From: Sphaerisporangium sp.
Lineage (GTDB): Bacteria > Actinomycetota > Actinomycetes > Streptosporangiales > Streptosporangiaceae
DNA length: 64,000 nt
Direction of reading: 5' to 3'
Assembly: GCA_025964675.1 (NCBI GenBank)
Contig: JAOPYI010000238.1
Coordinates: 1-64,000, forward strand
Shown here: positions 54,796-61,902 of the stretch, piece after piece
Layout: every line of letters starts with the position of its first letter
How positions within the stretch are numbered: the first letter of the stretch is position 1
Position numbers and translations under genes: made by a program
Notes under the pieces: generated by a model
The model's database searches: none
What the model was told of the DNA's origin: nothing
Seen by the model: the letters and a program-made list of their open reading frames with translations, nothing else

Positions 54796-55976
54796 GCGCC
54801 GGGAGCCCGAGGATCCTTCTCTTCACCGGCAAGGGGGGAGTGGGCAAGACCACCGTCGCCGCGGCGACCGCCACGCTCGCCGCCCGCCGGGGGCTCAAAA
54901 CGCTCGTCGTCTCCACCGACACGGCCCACTCGCTCGCCGACGCGCTCGGCGTGCCCGGCTCGGGCGAGCCGGCCGAGGCGGCGCCGGGCCTCTACCTCCA
55001 GCAGGTGGACACCCAGCGGGCGCTCGAGCGCCACTGGGGCGATCTCCAGGAGTACGCCAGGGGCCTGCTGGCCGAGCTGGGCCTCGACGAGGTCACCTCC
55101 GAGGAGCTCACGGTGCTCCCGGGCGCCGAGGAGATCATCGCCCTGCTCGAGCTGCGCGAGCAGGTGCGCACCGGCCGGTGGGACGTCGTCGTGGTCGACT
55201 GCGCCCCGACAGCCGAGACGCTCCGCCTCCTCGCCCTCCCCGAGGCGCTCGACTGGCATGTCAGCCGCCTGCTGCCCGCCGGCCGCAAGCTGATGCGGGC
55301 GCTCGCCCCCGTGATCAGGCACGTGGCCGGGCTCAGCGTTCCCGAGGACAGTGTGGTGAGCGCGGGTGAGCGGCTGCACGCCGGTCTCATGGGGGTTCGC
55401 GAGCTTCTGACCGGCGACAACGCCTCCGTGCGGCTGGTGCTCACGCCCGAGGCCGTCGTGGTCGCCGAGGCCCGCCGCACCTTCACCTCCCTGAGTCTGT
55501 ACGGCTACCGCGTCGACGCCGTCGTCGCCAACCGGGTGTTCCCCGAGAGCGGCTCCGACGAGTGGCGGCGCGGCTGGGTGGAGGCCCAGTCCAGGCACCT
55601 CGCGACGGTCGAGGAGTCCTTCGCGCCGCTGCCCATCCACAGGGTGCCCTACCTTCCCGCCGAGCCGGTCGGCCCCGAGGCGCTCGCCGCGCTGGCGGAG
55701 GAGCTGTACGGCGCGGCCGACGCGTTCGCGCCGCCCACCGGCGAGCCCCCGCTGACCATCCGGTCCGAGGCCGACGTCCACGAGCTGACCCTCGCGCTGC
55801 CGCTCGCGGACAAGAGCGAGGTCGGCCTCGCGAGGAAGGGTGACGAGCTGATCGTCACCGCCGGGTCGTACCGCCGGGTCCTCGCCCTGCCTGCCGCGCT
55901 CGCGCGCAGATCGGTTCGCGACGCGGCGCTCCGCGATGGCCACCTCCGGGTACGGTTCGAGGCAGGAGGGGCCTGA
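54792..55976 (+). CDS. ArsA/Get3-type ATPase
   Basis: The 394-residue protein is a single-copy ArsA-like ATPase with the deviant P-loop FTGKGGVGKTTVAA (~10-23), the switch I region STDTAHSLAD and VVVDCAPTAETLRLL (switch II). The C-terminal ~70 residues (HELTLALPLADKSEVGLARK onward) match the small Hsp20-like domain found on bacterial ArsA homologues. True arsenite cysteines are not obvious. Arsenite transport is unlikely since no arsB is near; a Get3-like role in handling hydrophobic clients is possible. Coupled at both ends (ATGA upstream, TGATG downstream). Confidence 0.88.
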   Translation: MSAGSPRILLFTGKGGVGKTTVAAATATLAARRGLKTLVVSTDTAHSLADALGVPGSGEPAEAAPGLYLQQVDTQRALERHWGDLQEYARGLLAELGLDEVTSEELTVLPGAEEIIALLELREQVRTGRWDVVVVDCAPTAETLRLLALPEALDWHVSRLLPAGRKLMRALAPVIRHVAGLSVPEDSVVSAGERLHAGLMGVRELLTGDNASVRLVLTPEAVVVAEARRTFTSLSLYGYRVDAVVANRVFPESGSDEWRRGWVEAQSRHLATVEESFAPLPIHRVPYLPAEPVGPEALAALAEELYGAADAFAPPTGEPPLTIRSEADVHELTLALPLADKSEVGLARKGDELIVTAGSYRRVLALPAALARRSVRDAALRDGHLRVRFEAGGA

Positions 55977-56557
55977 TGACCGATATGAACGACACCAACA
56001 GCGACCTGCCCGGCGACGGGCGCGCAGACCGGCGTGGCGTCAGCCGCGAAGAGTGGTTCAGGGAGCGCGACGACGCCTGGCGCGCCGCCACCGGGGACGA
56101 GCCGTCCGGGCGGCGCGACGACGACCGCCACGCCGGCGACCGCGAGGACCGGCCCGATCCTCTAGGCTCGGTCGCGACCGAGGCGCGCAAGATCTTCGAC
56201 TCGCTGCAGCACCGGGTCGGCCGGGAGTTCGGCAAAGGTTTCGTCAAGGGCGGTGTGAGCGGCCTCGGCCAGGGGCTGGGGCAGGCCTTCGGCGGCGGGA
56301 GCCGTGCGGCCGGCGACGTGTGGAGCGAGGCGGTGGCCGGGCATGACCACGATGAGTACATCTGCCGGGCCTGCCCCGTCTGCCGGCTGAAGGCCGCCCG
56401 GCGCGACGCCGGGGGTGACGTCACCGACCACCTGATCACGGCGGGGGGCGAGCTTCTCGCCGCGTTCCGCCAGGCGGTGGACGCCGTGTCGCGTCCCGCC
56501 ACGCCGAGGCGCCCCGGCGACACGGACACCCGAGTAGAGCACATCGACCTGGGCTGA
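55976..56557 (+). CDS. DUF5304 protein
   Basis: A 193-residue polar protein of actinobacteria, often next to the ArsA-type and glucokinase genes. The first ~65 residues are acidic and disordered; a central Gly-rich stretch (FGKGFVKGGVSGLGQGLGQ) and a conserved CRACPVCRL (two CxxC-like cysteine pairs) follow, then an amphipathic helix. The cysteines may bind zinc. Function unknown. Its ATG overlaps the ArsA stop (TGATG), with GGAGGGG 5 nt upstream. Confidence 0.85.
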   Translation: MTDMNDTNSDLPGDGRADRRGVSREEWFRERDDAWRAATGDEPSGRRDDDRHAGDREDRPDPLGSVATEARKIFDSLQHRVGREFGKGFVKGGVSGLGQGLGQAFGGGSRAAGDVWSEAVAGHDHDEYICRACPVCRLKAARRDAGGDVTDHLITAGGELLAAFRQAVDAVSRPATPRRPGDTDTRVEHIDLG

Positions 56558-56592
56558 GGCCGGGCGGGACACTCGGGGGGAAGGGATGAGAA

Positions 56593-57537
56593 ATGGCGCT
56601 GACGATCGGCGTTGACATCGGTGGCACGAAGATCGCCGCCGGGGTCGTGGACGAGGACGGCCACATCGTGGAGAACCTCCTGAGGCCCACGCCCGCGGAA
56701 AGCCCTGACAAGGTGGCGGACACGATCGCCGAGGCGGTGCTCGAGCTCGCCGGCCGCCACGATGTCGAGGCCGTCGGGCTGGGCGCCGCGGGTTTCGTCG
56801 ACGAGACGCGGTCGATCGTCCGCTTCGCCCCGAACCTCGCGTGGCGCGAGGAGCCGCTGCAGAAGAAGGTCGCCGAGCGGGTCAACCTGCCCGTCGTGGT
56901 GGAGAACGACGCCAACGCGATGGCCTGGGGCGAGTACCGCTTCGGGGCGGCGCGTGGTGAGAGTCACGTCGTGTGCGTGACCGTCGGCACCGGCATCGGC
57001 GGCGGCATGGTGTTCGGCGGGGCCCTGTATCGCGGCCGGTGGGGCATGGGCGCCGAGATGGGCCACATGCAGGTCGTCCCCGCGGGCCGTCTGTGCGGAT
57101 GCGGCAAACTCGGGTGCTGGGAGCAGTACGCCAGCGGCAACGCCCTGGTCCACGAGGCCCGGGTGCTCGCCGCCGCCGAGCCCGACCGCGCCGCCCGCAT
57201 GCTTGAGCTCGCCGGCGGCTCGGTGTCCGACATCGAGGGCGAGCATGTAACGCAGGCGGCGAGGGAAGGCGACGCCGCCGCGCTGACGGCCTTCGGGAGC
57301 ATGGCGGAGTGGCTCGGCCAGGGCATGGCGGACATCGCCGCCGTGCTCGACCCCGGCTGCTTCATCCTCGGCGGTGGCGTCTCACGAGCCGCCGACGTGT
57401 GGATCGACCAGGCCCGTGCGGCGTTCCTGCGCGCGCTGACCGCTCGCGAGCACCGGCCGCACGCCGACATCCGCCCGGCCGAGCTCGGACCCGCCGCCGG
57501 TCTGGTCGGCGCGGCGGACCTCGCCAGGCATCCCTGA
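56593..57537 (+). CDS. glk: ROK-family glucokinase
   Basis: It phosphorylates glucose with ATP (or polyphosphate in some relatives). The 314-residue protein has the ATP motif VDIGGTKIAAGVVDEDG, ENDANAMAWGEYRFGAA with the catalytic Asp, VGTGIGGGM, and the zinc motif CGCGKLGCWEQYASG of ROK kinases. No DNA-binding domain is present, so it is an enzyme rather than a repressor. In Streptomyces the orthologue GlkA also works in glucose repression; by similarity and neighbourhood the same may hold. It follows the DUF5304 gene after 35 bp. Confidence 0.94.
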   Translation: MALTIGVDIGGTKIAAGVVDEDGHIVENLLRPTPAESPDKVADTIAEAVLELAGRHDVEAVGLGAAGFVDETRSIVRFAPNLAWREEPLQKKVAERVNLPVVVENDANAMAWGEYRFGAARGESHVVCVTVGTGIGGGMVFGGALYRGRWGMGAEMGHMQVVPAGRLCGCGKLGCWEQYASGNALVHEARVLAAAEPDRAARMLELAGGSVSDIEGEHVTQAAREGDAAALTAFGSMAEWLGQGMADIAAVLDPGCFILGGGVSRAADVWIDQARAAFLRALTAREHRPHADIRPAELGPAAGLVGAADLARHP

Positions 57538-57571
57538 CCGCAGGCCTGGAAAGCACAGGTATCCACGATCC

Positions 57572-58264
57572 ATGGTGATCCGCGTCGGCACCTACAACGT
57601 GCGTTCGATGTACGACGACAACGCCGCGCTGGCGCGGGTCATCAGGGTCATGGCGCCGGACGTCCTGTGCGTACAGGAGGCTCCGCGCCTGCTGCGCTGG
57701 AAGCACAGGCGTGCCGGGCTGGCCCGTGCCGCCGGGCTGCGGATGGTCGCCGGCAGGCGGTGGGGCGGCGTCGCGGTGCTCGCCGCCCCGCGCACGCGGC
57801 TCCTCCACGCCGAGAGCCATCTGCTGCGGCCGTTCCTCGGCCTTGAGCGGCGCGGGGTCGCCATCGCTGTCGTGGACTGCGAGGACACGCCGATCACCGT
57901 CGCGTCCGTACACCTCGATCTCGTCGCCGCAGCCCGGCTGTGCCACGTGATCGAGATCGTGAACCTCGTCGAGGACGTCGCCGACCGCTTCGGCGCACCC
58001 ATCGTGGTCGCGGGCGACGTCAACGAGGAGGCCGGCGGGGCCGCCTTCGGGTACCTCACCCGGCGGCTCGCAGACTGCTACGCGCTCGCCCCCATGGGCG
58101 ACGGGCTGACCTTCCCGGCCAGGACGCCGGGAAAGCGGCTGGACGTGGTCTTCGCCGGCGCCGGGCTCTCGGTCAGGTCCTGCGGCGGCGTGGACGCCCC
58201 CGGGGAAGACCTGGTGGCGGCCACCGATCACCTGCCCGTCGTCGCCGAGCTCCTGGCGAGCTGA
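57572..58264 (+). CDS. Endonuclease/exonuclease/phosphatase family protein
   Basis: The 230-residue protein has the EEP fold: RVGTYNVRSMYDDN (first metal Asn), VLCVQEAPR (Glu), VVAGDVNEEAG (Asp/Asn) and a final ATDHLPVVAEL with the catalytic His. Substrates of this group range from DNA to phosphodiesters; none is indicated. It follows glk by 34 bp and probably shares its transcript. Confidence 0.88.
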   Translation: MVIRVGTYNVRSMYDDNAALARVIRVMAPDVLCVQEAPRLLRWKHRRAGLARAAGLRMVAGRRWGGVAVLAAPRTRLLHAESHLLRPFLGLERRGVAIAVVDCEDTPITVASVHLDLVAAARLCHVIEIVNLVEDVADRFGAPIVVAGDVNEEAGGAAFGYLTRRLADCYALAPMGDGLTFPARTPGKRLDVVFAGAGLSVRSCGGVDAPGEDLVAATDHLPVVAELLAS

Positions 58265-58376
58265 GGCCGTCACGGGCTTTCCCCCCGGCTGGCGGACGCA
58301 CTGAGTTCAGGTGACCGTTTGGTCAACAGTGGGGTACCTGCCGCGCGTGGGATGGCAGGACACGTACGATTTGGTC

Positions 58377-59573
58377 ATGTCCCGCCGCCTGTCGCGGCGT
58401 GCGATGCCGTTGTGCGTGCTGCTGACCGGCGTGCTGACCGGTGCCCTCATCCACGCGACCTCCGCAGCGCACGCCCACGCCGACCCCTCCCGTCCCCGTG
58501 CCGCCGAGCGCGGCCCGGTGGTCGGCCTGCTCCAGGAGTCGGCGACCGCGCGGCTGCAGAGCGACGGGTCCCTCTCCGACGTCGTGGGCCTTTCGAAGTC
58601 CGACGTCTGGGCCGTGGGCCAGGAAGACGTGTGGGAGGCCTGGCAGAACCGCAGCGTGATCACCCACTGGGACGGCACCACCTGGACGGAGATGGGCATC
58701 CGCAACGACGCCTCCAGCGCCGGGCACCTGCGCTCGGTGGCCGCCGCGTCGGCGGGCGAGATCTGGGCGGTCGGCGACGGCCACGACGGCCTGCCGTACG
58801 TCGTGCGCGGTAACGGCTCGGCGTTCGACCGGGTCAGCGTGCCGCAGCTCGGCTCGGGCGACTGGCTCGGAGGCGTCGCCGCCGTTCCCGGGCGGATGGT
58901 CGCGGTCGGAAGCCGGGGCAAGAAGACGCTCGTCGTGACGTCCACGGCCAAGGGCTGGACGGCCGTGGAGGGCAAGGCCAAGGGCACCCTGTACGGGGTC
59001 GCGCTGACGCAGAAGGGCGATGGCTGGGCGGTCGGCGACGGCGGGGGCGAGCCCCTGATCATGCACCTGGCCGGGAGCACGTGGAAGCCCGCCACGGTGC
59101 CGTCCGTCGCCGGGGGCTTCCTGCGCGACGTCTTCATCGACGGGCCGAAGAAGGCGGTCGCCGTGGGCGGCGTCTACCACGACGACGGGAAGATCGTCCC
59201 ACTGGTCCTGACGTGGAACGGCAAGCGCTGGAGCCGGGCCTCGGTGCCCGACCGCTACGCCGAGCTGTACGGCGTCACCGGGGACGGCAGGGGCCACTTC
59301 TGGGTGTCGGGGTTCGACCCCGAGCATCCCGGACAGGCGTTCCTTCTCCGCGGTGGCGGGTCGGGGTGGCGGGTGGTCCGGGGCGAGACCTCCGCCAAGC
59401 CGCGCACCGTACGCCTCCAGGCGGTGACCCACGTCGGCGACCTCACGCTGGCCGTCGGGCACGTCGTGGACGTGAACGATCGGTACACCGACGTGGTCGA
59501 GCGCTTCCAGCCGAACACCTCCAAGACCGGCGGCACGACGGTGAGGACGGACGGCGCCCCGACCAAGCGCTGA
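58377..59573 (+). CDS. Secreted beta-propeller-like protein
   Basis: From the ATG at 58377 the 398-residue protein has a basic start and a signal peptide (PLCVLLTGVLTGALIHATSA, likely cut after AHAHA). The rest contains six to seven repeats of a W-A-V-G type motif (SDVWAVGQ, GEIWAVGDG, DGWAVGDG, KAVAVGG, HFWVSGF), typical of propeller proteins with BNR-like blades. No catalytic residues are recognised. The open frame reaches to 58311, but the added residues do not look like a signal peptide start. Confidence 0.75.
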   Translation: MSRRLSRRAMPLCVLLTGVLTGALIHATSAAHAHADPSRPRAAERGPVVGLLQESATARLQSDGSLSDVVGLSKSDVWAVGQEDVWEAWQNRSVITHWDGTTWTEMGIRNDASSAGHLRSVAAASAGEIWAVGDGHDGLPYVVRGNGSAFDRVSVPQLGSGDWLGGVAAVPGRMVAVGSRGKKTLVVTSTAKGWTAVEGKAKGTLYGVALTQKGDGWAVGDGGGEPLIMHLAGSTWKPATVPSVAGGFLRDVFIDGPKKAVAVGGVYHDDGKIVPLVLTWNGKRWSRASVPDRYAELYGVTGDGRGHFWVSGFDPEHPGQAFLLRGGGSGWRVVRGETSAKPRTVRLQAVTHVGDLTLAVGHVVDVNDRYTDVVERFQPNTSKTGGTTVRTDGAPTKR

Positions 59574-59615
59574 CGATTCTCGTAAGCCATGGTTTCGGCC
59601 ATCCGGCACGATGGG

Positions 59616-59641
59616 CCCGCGGCTGTGGCCCGGGCCGCGGG
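59616..59641. terminator. GC-rich bidirectional hairpin
   Basis: CCCGCGGC (59616-59623) pairs exactly with GCCGCGGG (59634-59641) over 10 nt, between a plus-strand gene ending at 59573 and a minus-strand gene ending at 59645. Confidence 0.6.
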
Positions 59642-59644
59642 GCC

Positions 59645-60106
59645 TCAGAGGATCGCGCCGTCGTCCCAGCCGGAGTCAGGGGGCGGGCCGTCGCCCATCC
59701 GCACGATCAGCGCGACGAAGCCGCCGATGAACGCGGCGATGGCGGCGAACACGATCCAGCCGTCCATCGGCCAGGACAGGAGCGCGGCGAGCAGGAGGTA
59801 GGCGGGGCCGCCGAACAGCGCGAGCCAGGCGATCTTCGTGCCGGGGTCCATCTTCGGGAGCGGGGGCGGGGGAGGCGGAACGTAGTGGTCACTGTCGTCC
59901 TCCTCAGGGGCGGGGGCCCGCTCATCGTCTTCCTCTTCCTCGCGGGTCACCGCGGGGATCTCCGCCTTCACCGGTTGGGGGGTGTCGTCGGCGGGGATGT
60001 TCTCGCGGTCCGGCCACGGCTGGGCGGCCGAGGTGGCTTCGGCGGTTTCGTTGAAAGAGGCGACGATCTGACGCCAGACCTCGTCCTCATCGCTCTGTGG
60101 CGTCAC
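59645..60106 (-). CDS. Small membrane protein with acidic N-terminal region
   Basis: The 153-residue protein has a disordered, highly acidic N-terminal half (EEEEDDERAPAPEEDDSD), a proline run, and two C-terminal membrane helices (~93-111 and ~117-136). The last residues are acidic too. Likely an actinobacterial conserved membrane protein of unknown function. No family is certain. Confidence 0.7.
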   Translation of the reverse strand: MTPQSDEDEVWRQIVASFNETAEATSAAQPWPDRENIPADDTPQPVKAEIPAVTREEEEDDERAPAPEEDDSDHYVPPPPPPLPKMDPGTKIAWLALFGGPAYLLLAALLSWPMDGWIVFAAIAAFIGGFVALIVRMGDGPPPDSGWDDGAIL

Positions 60107-60127
60107 CGGTCACTTCGATTCGTTCCT

Positions 60128-60187
60128 ATGCTGATGATCGCGCTTGCTGGGTCGCTCATGCTGGTGATCGTGCTCGCTGGGGTAGCT
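60128..60187. repeat. Two imperfect 30-bp tandem copies
   Basis: ATGCTGATGATCGCGCTTGC and its partner starting 30 bp later (ATGCTGGTGATCGTGCTCGC) match at most positions over about 28 bp. They lie in the 140-bp gap between the small membrane gene and the hydrolase. On the plus strand they could encode a short hydrophobic peptide. Confidence 0.6.
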
Positions 60188-60246
60188 CGTGGTCGCTGCT
60201 CGGCGGCCGGCGGGCGCCTCGCACGCGGCTCGCCGCTGAGGTCGGA

Positions 60247-61008
60247 TCAGTCTCTCTGCAAGGGTACCGAGGCGTGAGCCCTGATGAAGTCGAGGCTCCC
60301 CTCGAATATCTCGGGTGCATCGTTGTCGAGCGTCGCCACGTGGTAACTGTTCAGGCACTCGCGCACCGTCAGATTGTCACCCAGGACCTCGCTCATCAAC
60401 TTGACGCTCTCCGGTTTCACGACGTGGTCCTCGGGGCTGCGGTAGACGAGCACGGGCTGGGTGACGCGGCCGAGCTCCGCCTGGACCAGCGACCAGAGCC
60501 TCGGAAGCGTGGCCGCCGCCCTGACGGGGCTGCGCGCGTAGGCGAGCTCGGTCACCCCCTCTCGCTTGATGTCGTTCGCGACCCCGGCGACCGAGGGCAG
60601 CACGAACTTCAGCACGGGGGCGAACTTCAGCAGTGGTGTGTCGTTGACGATGGACGGGTTGACGACGACCAGGCCCCGGACCGAGGAGCCGTGGACCTCC
60701 GCCAGCCGGAGCGCCATGCACCCCCCGAGGGAGAGGCCCATGACGAAGACCTCCGCGCACCTGGTGCGAAGGCTCTCGAAGGCTCTCTCGAGCTCGGCGA
60801 ACCAGTCTTCCCACCGGGTGCGGTTCATCTCCTGCCATGTGGTGCCGTGTCCGGGCAGGCGGGGCAGTGATACGGTCAGCCCCGCCGCCGCGAGATGCTG
60901 TCCCCAGGGGCGTAGTGACTGCGGCGTCCCGGTGAAACCGTGGCAGAGCAGGACCCCGACCTGGCCACCTTCGTGCTGGTACGGCTCGGAGCCGGGCATG
61001 AGCGGCAT
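60247..61008 (-). CDS. Alpha/beta-hydrolase (carboxylesterase/lipase type)
   Basis: The 253-residue protein has GVLLCHGFTGTP (oxyanion hole), the nucleophile elbow FVMGLSLGGCM, a late Asp (RSPEDHVV) and NSYHVATLDND with the catalytic His, the full triad of an Est30-type carboxylesterase or monoacylglycerol lipase. GGAGAGGAATC precedes the ATG at 61008; the open frame to 61530 is a shadow of plsC and its leader. It is next to plsC, which suggests lipid turnover. Confidence 0.9.
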   Translation of the reverse strand: MPLMPGSEPYQHEGGQVGVLLCHGFTGTPQSLRPWGQHLAAAGLTVSLPRLPGHGTTWQEMNRTRWEDWFAELERAFESLRTRCAEVFVMGLSLGGCMALRLAEVHGSSVRGLVVVNPSIVNDTPLLKFAPVLKFVLPSVAGVANDIKREGVTELAYARSPVRAAATLPRLWSLVQAELGRVTQPVLVYRSPEDHVVKPESVKLMSEVLGDNLTVRECLNSYHVATLDNDAPEIFEGSLDFIRAHASVPLQRD

Positions 61009-61197
61009 GGTTGATTCCTCTCCTGATACGGCTCGCCCGATCGTCGCACGTTCGGGTGCCCTCCCGCGAGATCCGCAGGCCCGGTGTCGCGTTGGTGGGT
61101 TCCGAGGTGTAGGTGCGGTGAGCCGGGCATGCGAAGATGACGCCACGCCGGTTACAGCGCTGTGAACGCCGAGAGAAGCCAGAGAAGAGGTGCCCGA

Positions 61198-61902
61198 GTG
61201 TTCTACTGGGTGGTCAAGGCGATTCTCTCGCCGCTCCTCCATCTGGTGTTCCGTCCTTGGGCCGAGGGCACCCAGCACATCCCGAAGGAAGGCCCGATGA
61301 TCCTGGCGGGCAACCACCTGTCGTTCGCCGACCACTTCTTCGGCGCGCTGCCGCTGCCGCGCAAGGTCATCTCGCTCGGCAAGGCCGAATACTTCACCGG
61401 GCGCGGTGTGAAGGGGCTGCTGAGCCGGGCGTTCTTCACCGGTGTCGGCACCGTGCCCATCGACCGGTCCGGCGGCAAGGCCAGCGAGGCGGCCCTGCGC
61501 ACCGGCCTGCGCATCCTGCGCGAGGGCCACGTCCTCGGCATCTACCCCGAGGGCACCCGCTCACCCGACGGGCGCCTCTACAAGGGCAAGACCGGGGTGG
61601 CACGCCTGGCGCTGGAGTCACGGGTGCCGGTGGTCCCATGGGCGATGATCAACACGTACGAGATGATGCCGCCCGGGCGCATGGTCCCCAAGCTCGGCAT
61701 CCGGCCCGGCGTGAAGTACGGCAAGCCGCTCGACTTCTCGCGCTACTACGGCATGGAGGAAGACCGCCTGGTGCTCCGCGCCGTCACCGACGAGATCATG
61801 TACGCGCTGATGGAGCTGTCCGGCCAGGAGTACGTCGACAAGTACGCCGCCAGCGCCAAGGTCGAGATCGCCCGCGCGGCGAAGAGGCCGGCCTCCTCCT
61901 AG
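61198..61902 (+). CDS. plsC: 1-acyl-sn-glycerol-3-phosphate acyltransferase
   Basis: It adds the second acyl chain to lysophosphatidic acid. The 234-residue protein has the four acyltransferase motifs: GNHLSFADHF (H-x4-D), GTVPIDRSG, YPEGTRS and VPVVPWAM. A N-terminal hydrophobic stretch (VFYWVVKAILSPLLHLVF) should hold it at the membrane. AAGAGG lies 8 nt before the GTG at 61198. The stop overlaps the converging hypF by 4 bp. Confidence 0.93.
   Translation: MFYWVVKAILSPLLHLVFRPWAEGTQHIPKEGPMILAGNHLSFADHFFGALPLPRKVISLGKAEYFTGRGVKGLLSRAFFTGVGTVPIDRSGGKASEAALRTGLRILREGHVLGIYPEGTRSPDGRLYKGKTGVARLALESRVPVVPWAMINTYEMMPPGRMVPKLGIRPGVKYGKPLDFSRYYGMEEDRLVLRAVTDEIMYALMELSGQEYVDKYAASAKVEIARAAKRPASS

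Noticed and set aside
54792-55976. Arsenite-resistance operon
   Set aside because: The ATPase is single-domain, no arsB, arsC, arsD or arsR lies near, and the context is a conserved housekeeping run.
60128-60277. Real small gene on the plus strand
   Set aside because: There is no ribosome-binding site and it overlaps the hydrolase gene antisense; kept as a repeat and a low-interest finding.
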